A stretch of 64,000 nt of DNA, from contig NZ_RCCH01000005.1 of the NCBI RefSeq assembly GCF_003663945.1, positions 248,001-312,000 of the forward strand. The letters run 5' to 3'. The first letter of the stretch is position 1, and every line of letters begins with the position of its first letter. The translations under genes were made by a program, and so were the position numbers. The notes beneath the pieces are model-generated. The model did no database searches, was not told the origin of the DNA, and saw nothing but the letters and a program-made list of their open reading frames with translations. Shown piece by piece: positions 26,169 through 35,129 of the stretch. The stretch comes from Lacinutrix venerupis (GTDB taxonomy: Bacteria > Bacteroidota > Bacteroidia > Flavobacteriales > Flavobacteriaceae).

Positions 26169-27275
26169 TTATCGATAAAACGTGCGTTTAACACGTTGAG
26201 ATACGGATGTTAGCAATTCGTAAGAAATAGAATTTATACTTTCTGCTAAATCTTCTGCCGAATGTTGTGGACCAAAAACAATAACTTCGTCACTTTCTTG
26301 ACATGCAATGTTTGTAACATCTACCATAATCATGTCCATACAAACATTTCCTATAATTGGTGCTTTTTGGTTATTTATGTAAACAAATCCTTTTCCATTA
26401 CCAAAGAGGCGATTTATACCATCTGCATGACCAATAGGTAAAGTAGCCGTTTTTGTGGTTTCTTTTGCAATAAAAGCGCGGTTGTAACCCAAACTATCTC
26501 CTTTTTTTATAGTGTGTATTTGCGAAATACTTGTTTTTAAAGTTGCAATAGGTTTAAGTTTTTTATTAATTTCTTTATCATTTCCAAAACCATATAGCCC
26601 AATACCACTTCTTACCATATTAAAATGCGCTTGAGGATAATTTAATATTCCAGAAGTATTACATTGATGTAGAATAGATTGATAGCCTAAAAGATCTATT
26701 ATTTTTTTTGAAATATTTTTGAAACTTTCAATTTGGTTTAAGGTAAACTTCTCTTCATTTTTATCCTCACTTGCTGCTAAATGAGAGAAAATAGATTTTA
26801 CTTTAATAGCTTGTGTTTCTTGTAGTTTATTAGCAATAGTGGTAATCTCATTTTCAGCAAAACCTAATCTATTTAAACCTGTATTAAATTTTAAATGAAT
26901 AGGATAATTGTTTTGTTTTAGTTCTTTAGATGTTGTTATAAAGTTATTTAAAACTCTTTGAGAGTAAATATTAGGCTCTAAGCGGTATTCTACAATATCT
27001 TTAAAATTTATAGGAAGTGGATGTAATACTAAAATTGGTGTATTTACACCTGCGTTTCTAAGAGCTATGCCTTCGTCTGTATAAGCAACAGCAAAATAAT
27101 CTACATTTAAAGTTTCTAAATATTTTGCTATTTCAATAGCATCGCTGCCATAAGCAAATGCTTTAACTACAGCTAAAAACTTTGTGTTGCTTTTAAGTTT
27201 AGATTTAATAAAAGTAACATTGTGTTTTAAAGCGTTTAAGTCTATTTCCAGAACGGTTTCTTGACCTTTAGGCAT
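26169..27275 (-). CDS. alr: Alanine racemase
   Basis: Alr makes D-alanine for peptidoglycan using pyridoxal phosphate. The PLP lysine is Lys38 in [13 protein letters not shown]; the second catalytic base is Tyr in [22 protein letters not shown] and the terminal [11 protein letters not shown] are also typical. At 368 aa it is a stand-alone Alr, without the MurF fusion seen in many Bacteroidota. Its start overlaps the end of tdk by 8 bases, so translation is coupled to thymidine kinase. Confidence 0.97.
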   Translation of the reverse strand: MPKGQETVLEIDLNALKHNVTFIKSKLKSNTKFLAVVKAFAYGSDAIEIAKYLETLNVDYFAVAYTDEGIALRNAGVNTPILVLHPLPINFKDIVEYRLEPNIYSQRVLNNFITTSKELKQNNYPIHLKFNTGLNRLGFAENEITTIANKLQETQAIKVKSIFSHLAASEDKNEEKFTLNQIESFKNISKKIIDLLGYQSILHQCNTSGILNYPQAHFNMVRSGIGLYGFGNDKEINKKLKPIATLKTSISQIHTIKKGDSLGYNRAFIAKETTKTATLPIGHADGINRLFGNGKGFVYINNQKAPIIGNVCMDMIMVDVTNIACQESDEVIVFGPQHSAEDLAESINSISYELLTSVSQRVKRTFYR

Positions 27276-27909
27276 CTTTATCTTTAGATTTTAACTCTTG
27301 AGCATCATTAACATTTAAAGCTTTTATTTTTTCTCTTGTTACTGCTTTGTAATATGCTGCACGACTTAAAGGTTCATACTCTTCGGTTTCACCTAATAAT
27401 ACAAGATCCTCACTTTTATTTTTACGGTAGCTAAATTGAGCTAAATTTCCTGTTCTTGTGCAAACGGCATGTACTTTAGTAACATATTCTGCAGTTGCCA
27501 TTAAATTTGGCATAGGACCAAATGGATTACCTTTAAAATCCATATCTAAGCCAGCAACAATTACTCGAATACCTTTATTTGCTAAATCGTTGCAAATGCG
27601 TACAATCTCGTCATCAAAAAATTGAGCTTCATCTATACCAACTACATCACAACCGTCTGCTAAAATAGGAATATTAGCTGCAGCAGGTACTGGTGTAGAG
27701 CGTATTTCGTTTGCATCGTGAGAGACCACCATTTCGTCGTCATAACGAACATCTATTGCAGGTTTAAAAATCTCAACTTTTTGTTTTGCAAATTGAGCAC
27801 GTTTTAGTCTGCGAATTAGTTCTTCGGTTTTTCCAGAGAACATAGATCCGCAAATAACTTCAATCCAACCAAATTGTTCTTTTTGATTTACTGTATTTTC
27901 AAGAAACAT
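27268..27909 (-). CDS. tdk: Thymidine kinase, type II
   Basis: Tdk phosphorylates thymidine in salvage. The 213-residue protein has the P-loop [16 protein letters not shown], the DEAQFFDD Walker B-like motif with catalytic Glu, the [19 protein letters not shown] loop and the lasso [19 protein letters not shown]. The structural zinc site of the family (two CxxC/CxxH pairs) is mostly gone: HAVCTRTGN keeps one Cys, and the second pair is absent from [10 protein letters not shown]. It is first in a unit with alr. An inverted repeat lies in its upstream region (27929-27948). Confidence 0.95.
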   Translation of the reverse strand: MFLENTVNQKEQFGWIEVICGSMFSGKTEELIRRLKRAQFAKQKVEIFKPAIDVRYDDEMVVSHDANEIRSTPVPAAANIPILADGCDVVGIDEAQFFDDEIVRICNDLANKGIRVIVAGLDMDFKGNPFGPMPNLMATAEYVTKVHAVCTRTGNLAQFSYRKNKSEDLVLLGETEEYEPLSRAAYYKAVTREKIKALNVNDAQELKSKDKDA

Positions 27910-27928
27910 TTCGTAATTTTATCAAACA

Positions 27929-27948
27929 AACGAGATAAATTTCTCGTT
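27929..27948. promoter_or_regulatory. Inverted repeat upstream of tdk-alr
   Basis: AACGAGA-N6-TCTCGTT: perfect 7-bp arms, centre AT-rich, 20 bases before the tdk start. No T-tract follows. Operator or leader hairpin. Confidence 0.4.
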
Positions 27949-28028
27949 GCTATAAAGGTGGCTCAAATTTATTAAAAATCTAAGGCCTAAATTGTATAAA
28001 TTTCAATAATTATAAAAAATTTAATTTT

Positions 28029-28757
28029 ATGAAGAAGAAATTAGAATCCGAATTAATGAGTATTGCTCATAAGATTCTTAAACTAAAAGGAAAAGAGGAT
28101 GTAAATAAAATGCATACAGAAGTGGCTGCTTTATACGAAAAACTTACAGTTTTAAAATTTGCACAAGAGAATTTTGAGGAAGATTTGCCAACTATAGGCA
28201 ACGACTCTTCGTTCTTTGGTATGTTAGATACCGCATTTAACAATACGGTAAGCGATAATATTGAGGTTGGAAATAAAACCTATGTTAATGTAGATGAGCG
28301 CGATGACGAAGAAATAATGGAGCCTTTAATGGAGAAAATTAAAGACATGGTTGCGCAAATGCCACAAGAAACGCAACAGGTTGATGATGTTTTTGAAGCT
28401 ATTAAACCTAAATACCATAAAAATGATTTTGAAGAAATAACAGCAGATTTCGATAAAATACCTGTATTCGATAAAGTTAGTGATGTTAAACCTCCAGAAA
28501 AGAAATCTTTAAACGATAAATTAAAATCACGTGGTTTAAGTATAGGTTTAAATGATAAATTAGCTTTTATTAAACATTTGTTTGATGGGAAAAATGTGGA
28601 ATACGATCGTGTTATTTCGCAATTAAACACAATGACTAGTTTTAATGAAGCTAAAAATTTTATTGAAACTACTGTAAAACCAGATTATGAGTCTTGGGAA
28701 TCTAAAGAGGAATATACGGAGCGTTTTATGGAGATTATTGAGGCTAGATTTAATTAA
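28029..28757 (+). CDS. Conserved cytoplasmic protein of unknown function
   Basis: I do not recognise a named domain. The 242-residue protein has no signal peptide or membrane segment and is strongly charged. The N-terminal 50 residues (KKKLESELMSIAHKILKLKGK and on) look like a helical hairpin. An acidic, low-complexity middle (about 80-170) follows. The C-terminal 80 residues, from KSLNDKLKSRGLSIGLNDK through the FIKHLFDG and EEYTERFMEIIEARF segments, look like a compact helical domain and are the part I would expect to be most conserved. It is 8 bases ahead of a DoxX-like gene, so the two are likely co-transcribed. It diverges from tdk. Confidence 0.8.
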   Translation: MKKKLESELMSIAHKILKLKGKEDVNKMHTEVAALYEKLTVLKFAQENFEEDLPTIGNDSSFFGMLDTAFNNTVSDNIEVGNKTYVNVDERDDEEIMEPLMEKIKDMVAQMPQETQQVDDVFEAIKPKYHKNDFEEITADFDKIPVFDKVSDVKPPEKKSLNDKLKSRGLSIGLNDKLAFIKHLFDGKNVEYDRVISQLNTMTSFNEAKNFIETTVKPDYESWESKEEYTERFMEIIEARFN

Positions 28758-28765
28758 ATTTTAGA

Positions 28766-29134
28766 ATGAAAATTCAAAAAATAATTTATTGGGTTTCTAC
28801 ACTCTTTGTTTGTGGTGTTTTTTTATTTTCTGCAACTATGTACTTTACCAAATACAGTATGGTAGAAGGTTTTTTTAAGGCACTTAACCATCCTACGTAT
28901 TTAATCTATCCTTTAGCTAGCTTAAAAATTATTGGTGTAATAGTAATTTTATTACGTAAAAATAATTGGTTAACAGAATGGGCGTATGCAGGATTCTTTT
29001 TTAATGCTATTTTAGCAAGTGCCGCACATTTTAATGCAAACCATGATATTGGTTTATCTTATTTTGTTATTCCTTTTATTTTAGTCTCTTATTTTTTAGG
29101 TAAAAAAGTAAGAGGTAATGTAATTAATAATTAA
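28766..29134 (+). CDS. DoxX-like four-helix membrane protein
   Basis: The 122-residue protein has four hydrophobic helices (about 7-26, 43-62, 72-90 and 95-113). The pattern FSATMYFTKYSMVEGFFKALNHPTYLIYPLASLKIIGV and NAILASAAHFNA is that of the DoxX-like family in Bacteroidota, which is loosely tied to redox or thiosulfate metabolism. Function here is unknown. Its stop region overlaps the convergent DUF11 gene by 11 bases. Confidence 0.8.
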   Translation: MKIQKIIYWVSTLFVCGVFLFSATMYFTKYSMVEGFFKALNHPTYLIYPLASLKIIGVIVILLRKNNWLTEWAYAGFFFNAILASAAHFNANHDIGLSYFVIPFILVSYFLGKKVRGNVINN

Positions 29135-32100
29135 GGTATAACCAGCCAACAAAAGGTCTATTTATTGTGTCTATAGTAATACTATAATAGTAAGTTCCTA
29201 CTGGTAGTAAATTACCTGAATTTGGAGAGCCAGTATTAGCAATACCATTCCAATTATTTTTATAGTTATTGGTTTCGAATACTAACTTACCGTAGCGATT
29301 AAAAATTTTCACATTATTTTCAGGATAATCTTCAATACAATTTATAGTAAACATTTCGTTATCTCCATCATTATTTGGCGATATACCTTGAGAAATTTTT
29401 AAACAATCATTTACAGTTACTTCTGCAGAATCTTCATTGTTTGTCTCATCTCTATCAATTTCTGTTACACCAGATAAAGAAGCTATATTCAGCAAGTTGT
29501 TAGATGAAATTACCTGTGCTGTTATATTTAATGTTTCAGATTGATTAGCTATTAAGTTAGGTAAACTCCAGAGAAAAGTATTACTGTTATATGTACCATA
29601 TGAAGTATTAAAACTTGAAATAATATAACCGCTTGGAATACTTTCTAATATTGAAACATCTGTAGCATTAGTTGTACCTACATTTGTTGCAGTAATTGTA
29701 AATGTTACAGTCTCTCCAATACTTACAAGTTGTGGAGATACAGATTTTAAAACTTCAATATCTACATCGGTTTCTAAAATAATTACTTCGGCTGTGTCTT
29801 CATTATTTGTAAGGTCTCTATCTGTTTGTGTAACACTGTTTAAACTAGCAACATTTAATAAGTTATTATCTGCTACAATCTGGGCAACAATAGTTAACGT
29901 TTCAGTTTGGTTAGGTAATAAATTATTTAAACTCCATAAATACGTTGTGCTATCATAACTTCCTGTACTAACAGAAGCCGATATAAACTGATAACCGCTA
30001 GGTAAATTTTCTAATATTGAAATGTTTGTGGCTTCAGAAGTTCCAAGGTTCGAAGCATTAATGGTAAAGGTTACATTTTCTCCTACAAAAGCTTGTGTTG
30101 GCAATACAGATTTTAATACTTCAATATCCACATTTGTATTATCTGCAATAACATCTAAACTTGCGCTAGCTAAAGAGGAATCAATATTGTTTTGATCTGT
30201 AAAATTATCGTTATTATTTAAATAATTACCAATAATAGTCGAGGTTACCGGTACCGCAAATGTACAAGTTGCTACACCACTAGGAAATATTAAATCGTTT
30301 ACCATTATACTTGTATCACCACTATTTCCAGAAAAAGTAGCAGTACAACCATTGCTTTGTGTCCAAGTTATTGGACCGGAAATAGTTAATCCGTTAGGGA
30401 GATTATCGGTAAAATCTATATTATTTTGTGCGGGATTTCCAGCTAAATTATTAACCGTAAATTCTAATATACTTTCTTGCCCAACAATAATTTGGTTAGG
30501 TGTAAAAGATTTTACAACGCTAGGAGCAATAACCTGTACATTACTAATAGAAATATTAGTTTCAATAGTTAATTCTTGATTATCACTTGGGTTTGGTATT
30601 GCTTGTGCATTATTAGAAAAAGCACCACCATAACTTGGAGCGGTAACAGGAATTATAATTTGTATTGTTGATGCGGCATCCATATTAGGTATTACTCCTG
30701 TTATAGTATTTCCTGACGTTGTAAATGTGGTACAACTTGCATTACCATTAGTAACAGCGCAAGTAGGTGTACCATTAATTGTAAATTCACTTCCTATAAT
30801 ATCTTGAAAATCTATGTTAATAGCATTAGAACTTGTATTACTGTTTGTAATGTCTATAATCCAATTAAAATTTTGGTTTACAACAACTTGAGTAAACTGT
30901 GGATACGTTTGTACTATTAAATCTACACATGGTGCAAAATAAGTTACCACACTTTGTTGGTTATTAGTTAGGTTAGAATCTTGTATGCTATCAACACTAT
31001 TAATTCTAGCTCCATTTGTTACAGGTATTGCATTATTAGAACATTCTGGTTGCCAGTCTACAACTACTTCAAAAGTAATTGAGCTTTGGGCAGGTAAAGT
31101 ATAATTGTCTTCAGGAGCAATGCTCCAAAACACATCTTCTAATCCGCCTTGAGGAAGTCCATCCATTTCAATACCAATATTTGCGTTATTAATTGTAGGA
31201 CATGTTGCTGTGCCAGTTGTGGAGATGCAATTTACAGATACTAAAGCAGCTGTTGCAAGTGTATTAGCTCCAACAGGCATATAGTCTATAATTTCTACTA
31301 TTGCATCTGTATCTGTATTTGGATTAGTAGCAGTAATCTCGTAGGTAACAGGTTGCCAGCCCACAGTATTAGTATTATCACTTCCTAATGGTAAAATTGG
31401 GTTTGTTTGTGTTTTTGTAATTTGTAAGTCTACTATATCTTCAGGATCACAAATTGATAGAGGTGGCAAAATCACAAAATCGCTTTCAGCATTATTTGCA
31501 GTATTACTTTCTAGAACATTGGTATCTAAAAGGTTAGCACCACTTCTTACATGTCCTTCCGAAGCTATTGGAGTACCTGTAGAACAATTGTCTGGTTCCA
31601 AGAATTTTACAACTGTAGTAAAAGTTATAGTTGTATTTGCGGGTACAATAAAATTGCTTGTAGTCCAAAAAATATCTTGATCTGTAATAGTAAAATCGTT
31701 ACAAGTTATGGGTCCAGTAGTAGCATCGCAGGTAACAGACACTATGTCCCACTCTATATTTACAGATAAATTTTGAAGAAAAAACCGACCAAAGCCATCT
31801 AGTGGTCCATTATTACAAGCAATGGTTTCAAAAGTAATTTCTTCATCCCAATTTACCATTTGTGTTGGTAAAGGTGTTATTTGTGTAGTTTCAATACATA
31901 AATCTGTTGTTGCACAAACAGAGGTCTCGATAAGTTGTGTAAAAACAGTGTTAGAGTTGTTAGACGATTGGTTAGCATGAGGAATTTCAATATGAATATA
32001 ACTATCTATTGCCAAAGGCGCAATATCTATACTGCAGGCAGGTTCTAAATATTTATATACTACCTCAAAACTTAAAGAGCTATTAGCATTAAACAAAATA

Positions 32101-32900
32101 GGATCATCATAAAGAAAAAGTGAAGTGTATTGAGGGCTAGCGGTAGAAACAAGAGTAGTTAATTGTGGTAAACTAGAAACATCTGGACATATGGTGCCAT
32201 TGGTTCCATTTAAGCAAGATATAGACTCAAACTGCACGTTTGGAACTCCAAAATTTATAGCATTAGCTAGTTGTAATCTGCCAGAAAAACTATCTAAAGG
32301 AAACGCAATACTACTGTTATTAGTTATAGTAAATTGATAGGTAACCGTATCATCCCAATTAGAAATACCTGTACCTTCAGGTGGTGAAACTTGAGAATAG
32401 ACAACAGAAAAATCAATAGGCAAATCATTAACATCTATAGATATTATAGATTGGTTGTTAGAGTTGTTGTTATCTGTAGTGCCACTTGGTGGAAAAACAG
32501 TAACATTAGTTGCAATCCCACCTGGAGAAATAGGAGCACGAACGTTTACTAACACCTCTACACTAGAGTTACTTGGCATATTTGCAATAGTTCCTGTAAG
32601 TGTATTACCAGCAAAAACCAAATTCGATACATCACTTGCACCTCCATTTTGGTTTTGTCCCATAGCTGTAAAATAACTAACATTTGTACTTAGCGTTTGA
32701 GAAAATGTAGCATTGCTTACTGCGTTTCCAGAATTTAAAATAGTTATTAAATATTGAAAATCTTGAAAGATATTAACTTGCGAAACAGAAGTATTAGATA
32801 AATTCTGGGCTTCTACCACAATAGATAAATCTGTAGTTTGTGCTTTTACACTAAAAAATGAAAAATAAAATAATAGTAAGCAAATAGCGATTTTTTGCAT
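29124..32900 (-). CDS. Large DUF11-repeat surface protein with CHU_C (T9SS type B) C-terminus
   Basis: A signal peptide (MQKIAICLLLFYFSFFSVKAQ) begins a 1258-residue beta-rich protein made of serial DUF11/Ig-like modules with the recurring pattern 'D-tNTV-Y-i-vtN-Gt-a-nv-i-dnLP-g'. The last two modules are clear tandem copies of about 120 residues, each with DVDIEVLKSV, a G(E)xVTFTI strand and LLN-ASL. The C-terminal 90 residues (ISPNNDGDNEMFTI, FNRYGKLVFE, PVGTYYYSI and a final WLYLNY) are the gliding motility-associated CHU_C domain used by T9SS for type B cargo. Probably an adhesin or sheath protein on the cell surface. Ligand unknown. Confidence 0.92.
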   Translation of the reverse strand: MQKIAICLLLFYFSFFSVKAQTTDLSIVVEAQNLSNTSVSQVNIFQDFQYLITILNSGNAVSNATFSQTLSTNVSYFTAMGQNQNGGASDVSNLVFAGNTLTGTIANMPSNSSVEVLVNVRAPISPGGIATNVTVFPPSGTTDNNNSNNQSIISIDVNDLPIDFSVVYSQVSPPEGTGISNWDDTVTYQFTITNNSSIAFPLDSFSGRLQLANAINFGVPNVQFESISCLNGTNGTICPDVSSLPQLTTLVSTASPQYTSLFLYDDPILFNANSSLSFEVVYKYLEPACSIDIAPLAIDSYIHIEIPHANQSSNNSNTVFTQLIETSVCATTDLCIETTQITPLPTQMVNWDEEITFETIACNNGPLDGFGRFFLQNLSVNIEWDIVSVTCDATTGPITCNDFTITDQDIFWTTSNFIVPANTTITFTTVVKFLEPDNCSTGTPIASEGHVRSGANLLDTNVLESNTANNAESDFVILPPLSICDPEDIVDLQITKTQTNPILPLGSDNTNTVGWQPVTYEITATNPNTDTDAIVEIIDYMPVGANTLATAALVSVNCISTTGTATCPTINNANIGIEMDGLPQGGLEDVFWSIAPEDNYTLPAQSSITFEVVVDWQPECSNNAIPVTNGARINSVDSIQDSNLTNNQQSVVTYFAPCVDLIVQTYPQFTQVVVNQNFNWIIDITNSNTSSNAINIDFQDIIGSEFTINGTPTCAVTNGNASCTTFTTSGNTITGVIPNMDAASTIQIIIPVTAPSYGGAFSNNAQAIPNPSDNQELTIETNISISNVQVIAPSVVKSFTPNQIIVGQESILEFTVNNLAGNPAQNNIDFTDNLPNGLTISGPITWTQSNGCTATFSGNSGDTSIMVNDLIFPSGVATCTFAVPVTSTIIGNYLNNNDNFTDQNNIDSSLASASLDVIADNTNVDIEVLKSVLPTQAFVGENVTFTINASNLGTSEATNISILENLPSGYQFISASVSTGSYDSTTYLWSLNNLLPNQTETLTIVAQIVADNNLLNVASLNSVTQTDRDLTNNEDTAEVIILETDVDIEVLKSVSPQLVSIGETVTFTITATNVGTTNATDVSILESIPSGYIISSFNTSYGTYNSNTFLWSLPNLIANQSETLNITAQVISSNNLLNIASLSGVTEIDRDETNNEDSAEVTVNDCLKISQGISPNNDGDNEMFTINCIEDYPENNVKIFNRYGKLVFETNNYKNNWNGIANTGSPNSGNLLPVGTYYYSITIDTINRPFVGWLYLNY
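29410..30150 (-). repeat. Two tandem DUF11 coding modules
   Basis: The segments at about 29780-30150 and 29410-29780 encode two adjacent modules of about 120 residues with matching landmarks (DIEVLKSV, NLGT/NVGT, LPSGY/IPSGY, SLNNLLPNQTETL/SLPNLIANQSETL, TNNEDTAEV/TNNEDSAEV). The boundaries are approximate. Confidence 0.75.
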
Positions 32901-32964
32901 TGGTTGGTTTTATTAGTAGATGACAATTTAATAAAAGGTTGCGTATAAAACATATAAAAGATTG

Positions 32965-32972
32965 TAAATTTG
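32965..32972 (+). promoter_or_regulatory. -7 element for rsmI
   Basis: TAAATTTG fits TAnnTTTG; a GTTG at 32938-32941 is 23 bp upstream, slightly too far for an ideal -33. The ATG is 20 bases downstream. Confidence 0.5.
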
Positions 32973-32991
32973 AAATTATAAGCAAGTAATA

Positions 32992-33663
32992 ATGAGTAAA
33001 CTCTATATAGTACCAACACCTATTGGAAACCTTGAAGATATTACCTTTAGAGCGGTTTCGGTTTTAAAATCTTCAGATTCAATTTTAGCCGAAGACACTA
33101 GAACTTCAGGTAAATTATTAAAACATTTTGAGATTAAAACACCAATGCAAAGTCACCACATGCATAACGAGCATAAAATGGTAGAGCGTTTGGTAGAGCG
33201 TATTAAAAACGGAGAAACTATTGCGCTTATTAGCGACGCAGGAACACCAGCCATTAGCGATCCTGGTTTTTTGCTAACACGAGCTTGTGTAGAAAATGGA
33301 ATTGAAGTAGACTGTTTGCCTGGCGCTACAGCCTTTGTACCTGCATTAGTAAATTCTGGTTTGCCAAACGATAAGTTTGTTTTCGAAGGTTTTTTACCTG
33401 TAAAAAAAGGAAGGCAAACACGCTTAAAATTACTAGCCGAAGAATCCCGAACCATTATTTTTTACGAGAGCCCACATAAACTCATAAAAACACTTGGACA
33501 TTTTTGTGAATATTTTGGAGAAGATAGGCCAGTTTCTGTATCAAGAGAACTCACCAAGCTGTTCGAAGAAACCATTAGAGGTACTGCCAAAGATGTTTTA
33601 ACACATTACACAAACAAGCCACCAAAAGGAGAAATTGTAATTGTAGTTGGTGGGAAAAAGTAA
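32992..33663 (+). CDS. rsmI: 16S rRNA (cytidine-1402-2'-O)-methyltransferase
   Basis: RsmI methylates the ribose of C1402 in the ribosomal decoding centre. The 223-residue SAM-dependent tetrapyrrole-methylase fold protein shows the family signatures LYIVPTPIGNLEDITFRAV, ILAEDTRTSGKLLKH, LISDAGTPAISDPGFLL, PGATAFVPALVNSGL, FEGFLP, and FYESPHK, plus VSRELTKLFEET. It is shorter than the E. coli enzyme because it lacks the extra C-terminal helical domain, usual in Bacteroidota. It diverges from the DUF11 gene. Confidence 0.96.
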   Translation: MSKLYIVPTPIGNLEDITFRAVSVLKSSDSILAEDTRTSGKLLKHFEIKTPMQSHHMHNEHKMVERLVERIKNGETIALISDAGTPAISDPGFLLTRACVENGIEVDCLPGATAFVPALVNSGLPNDKFVFEGFLPVKKGRQTRLKLLAEESRTIIFYESPHKLIKTLGHFCEYFGEDRPVSVSRELTKLFEETIRGTAKDVLTHYTNKPPKGEIVIVVGGKK

Positions 33664-33717
33664 TAACATCAAAACTTTAAGCTATAATTAATATAAAATA
33701 AAAATTGCTTTTATAAC

Positions 33718-33735
33718 TTCAGTTTCTAAACTGAA
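33718..33735. promoter_or_regulatory. 18-bp palindrome abutting the start of the disulfide oxidoreductase gene
   Basis: TTCAGTTT-CT-AAACTGAA has perfect 8-bp arms and ends 4 bases before the ATG at 33740. As DNA it could be an operator; as RNA a hairpin would cover the ribosome-binding region. Confidence 0.5.
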
Positions 33736-33739
33736 AATT

Positions 33740-35032
33740 ATGAAAACCAAACATTATAACGTCTTCGTTATTGGTTCCGGAATTGCTGGACAAACTGTTG
33801 CAAAAGCATGTGTAAAACAAAAATTAACCGTTGCTATTGCCGATAATCGAGAGTTTGGTGGTACTTGCGCCAATAGAGGTTGTGATCCTAAAAAAATAGT
33901 CATTCAGTTTTCTGCATTATTAGAACAGTCTCAACGCTTAGAAAAAATAGGTGTTTCAAAACTCCCAAAAATAAGTTGGAAAAAAGTACAGCAATTTAAA
34001 ACACAGTTTGTTGAAGATATTCCGGTAGAAACTGAAGAGAGTTTTAAAAAATTAAATATAGATTTATATCACCAATCACCAGAATTTATTAATGAAAATG
34101 AAATTTTGGTTGAAGGGAAAACTATTACAGCAGATTACTTTGTAATTGCCACAGGCAGAACACCAAGAGTATTACCTATAAAAGGAAGTAAACATCTAGA
34201 AACTAGCGATGCTATTCTTAATCTTAAAAAAATTCCTAAAACAGCAAGTTTTATTGGCTCTGGCTACGTAGGTATGGAATTTGCAACAATGCTAGCTATA
34301 TTAGGTTGCAAGGTTACTATTTTTGAACAAGGAGATAAAGCGCTTTCAAATTTCGATCAATTTTTAGTAGAAAAATTAAATAAAAATATAAAAATTAAAT
34401 ACGCTTTAAATGGAGAAAAGATGCGTCATAAAAGCCGAAAAGTTTTTAATACAGCAGGAAGAATACCTTCTGTAAAAGATTTAAAATTAGACAATGCAAA
34501 TATAAAATTAGACGAAACAGGAATTGTAGTAAACGATTTTCTTCAAAGTACAACCAATAAAAAAGTCTATGCTTGTGGCGATGTATCTAGTTTATCTTTA
34601 CCGCTAACACCACTTTCCGGTTTGCAAGGCTATATAGTTGGAGAAAATATAATAAATAATAATAAAAAGGAATTTCAATTTCCTGTGGTTCCATCAACTG
34701 TATTTACTCAACCTAATTTATCTAGTATTGGTTTGCAGGAAGATGAAGCAAAAAAACGCTATAAAAACATTTTAGTTTTTAAAGGAGAAGCAACAGATTG
34801 GTTTAATGCCAAAAAATCCAATCAAAATACATACGCTTATAAAATAATAGTAAATAAACGTACTCAAGAGATTGTGGGTGCACATATCTTAAGTGAACGT
34901 GCTAATGAAAATATTAACTTGTTTTCTATGGCAATTTCTAATAAAATGACTGTTTCAGAATTTAAAAGACTCATTTTCACTTATCCATCTTATAGTAATG
35001 ATTTAAAGGCTATGTTGGCTGACGAAGATTAA
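33740..35032 (+). CDS. Pyridine nucleotide-disulfide oxidoreductase-like flavoprotein, atypical
   Basis: The 430-residue protein has the FAD motif VIGSGIAGQTVAKAC, the redox disulfide GGTCANRGCDPKK (CxxxxC), the ATGRTPRVLP hinge and the NAD(P)-binding GSGYVGMEFATMLAILG, as in glutathione reductase, mercuric reductase and lipoamide dehydrogenase. Two features are odd. The stretch between the second Rossmann motif and NTAGRIPSV is roughly 20 residues short of E. coli Gor by memory alignment. At the C-terminus the usual HPTxSE, carrying the active-site His-Glu pair, reads YPSYSND. The electron acceptor is therefore probably not a standard disulfide substrate, or the enzyme is a plain NAD(P)H oxidoreductase. 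A palindrome directly precedes the start, and a strong terminator follows the gene. Confidence 0.85.
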   Translation: MKTKHYNVFVIGSGIAGQTVAKACVKQKLTVAIADNREFGGTCANRGCDPKKIVIQFSALLEQSQRLEKIGVSKLPKISWKKVQQFKTQFVEDIPVETEESFKKLNIDLYHQSPEFINENEILVEGKTITADYFVIATGRTPRVLPIKGSKHLETSDAILNLKKIPKTASFIGSGYVGMEFATMLAILGCKVTIFEQGDKALSNFDQFLVEKLNKNIKIKYALNGEKMRHKSRKVFNTAGRIPSVKDLKLDNANIKLDETGIVVNDFLQSTTNKKVYACGDVSSLSLPLTPLSGLQGYIVGENIINNNKKEFQFPVVPSTVFTQPNLSSIGLQEDEAKKRYKNILVFKGEATDWFNAKKSNQNTYAYKIIVNKRTQEIVGAHILSERANENINLFSMAISNKMTVSEFKRLIFTYPSYSNDLKAMLADED

Positions 35033-35065
35033 GAAAGAAAAAAATTATTAGTATTAAATATTTTC

Positions 35066-35095
35066 AAGCCATTTCTATACGAAATGGCTTTTTTA
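35066..35095 (+). terminator. Terminator after the disulfide oxidoreductase gene
   Basis: AAGCCATTTC (35066-35075) pairs with GAAATGGCTT (35081-35090) around a 5-base loop and is followed by TTTT. Confidence 0.92.
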
Positions 35096-35129
35096 TTTCA
35101 TAAATTTAAGCCACAATAAAAACAAAACA

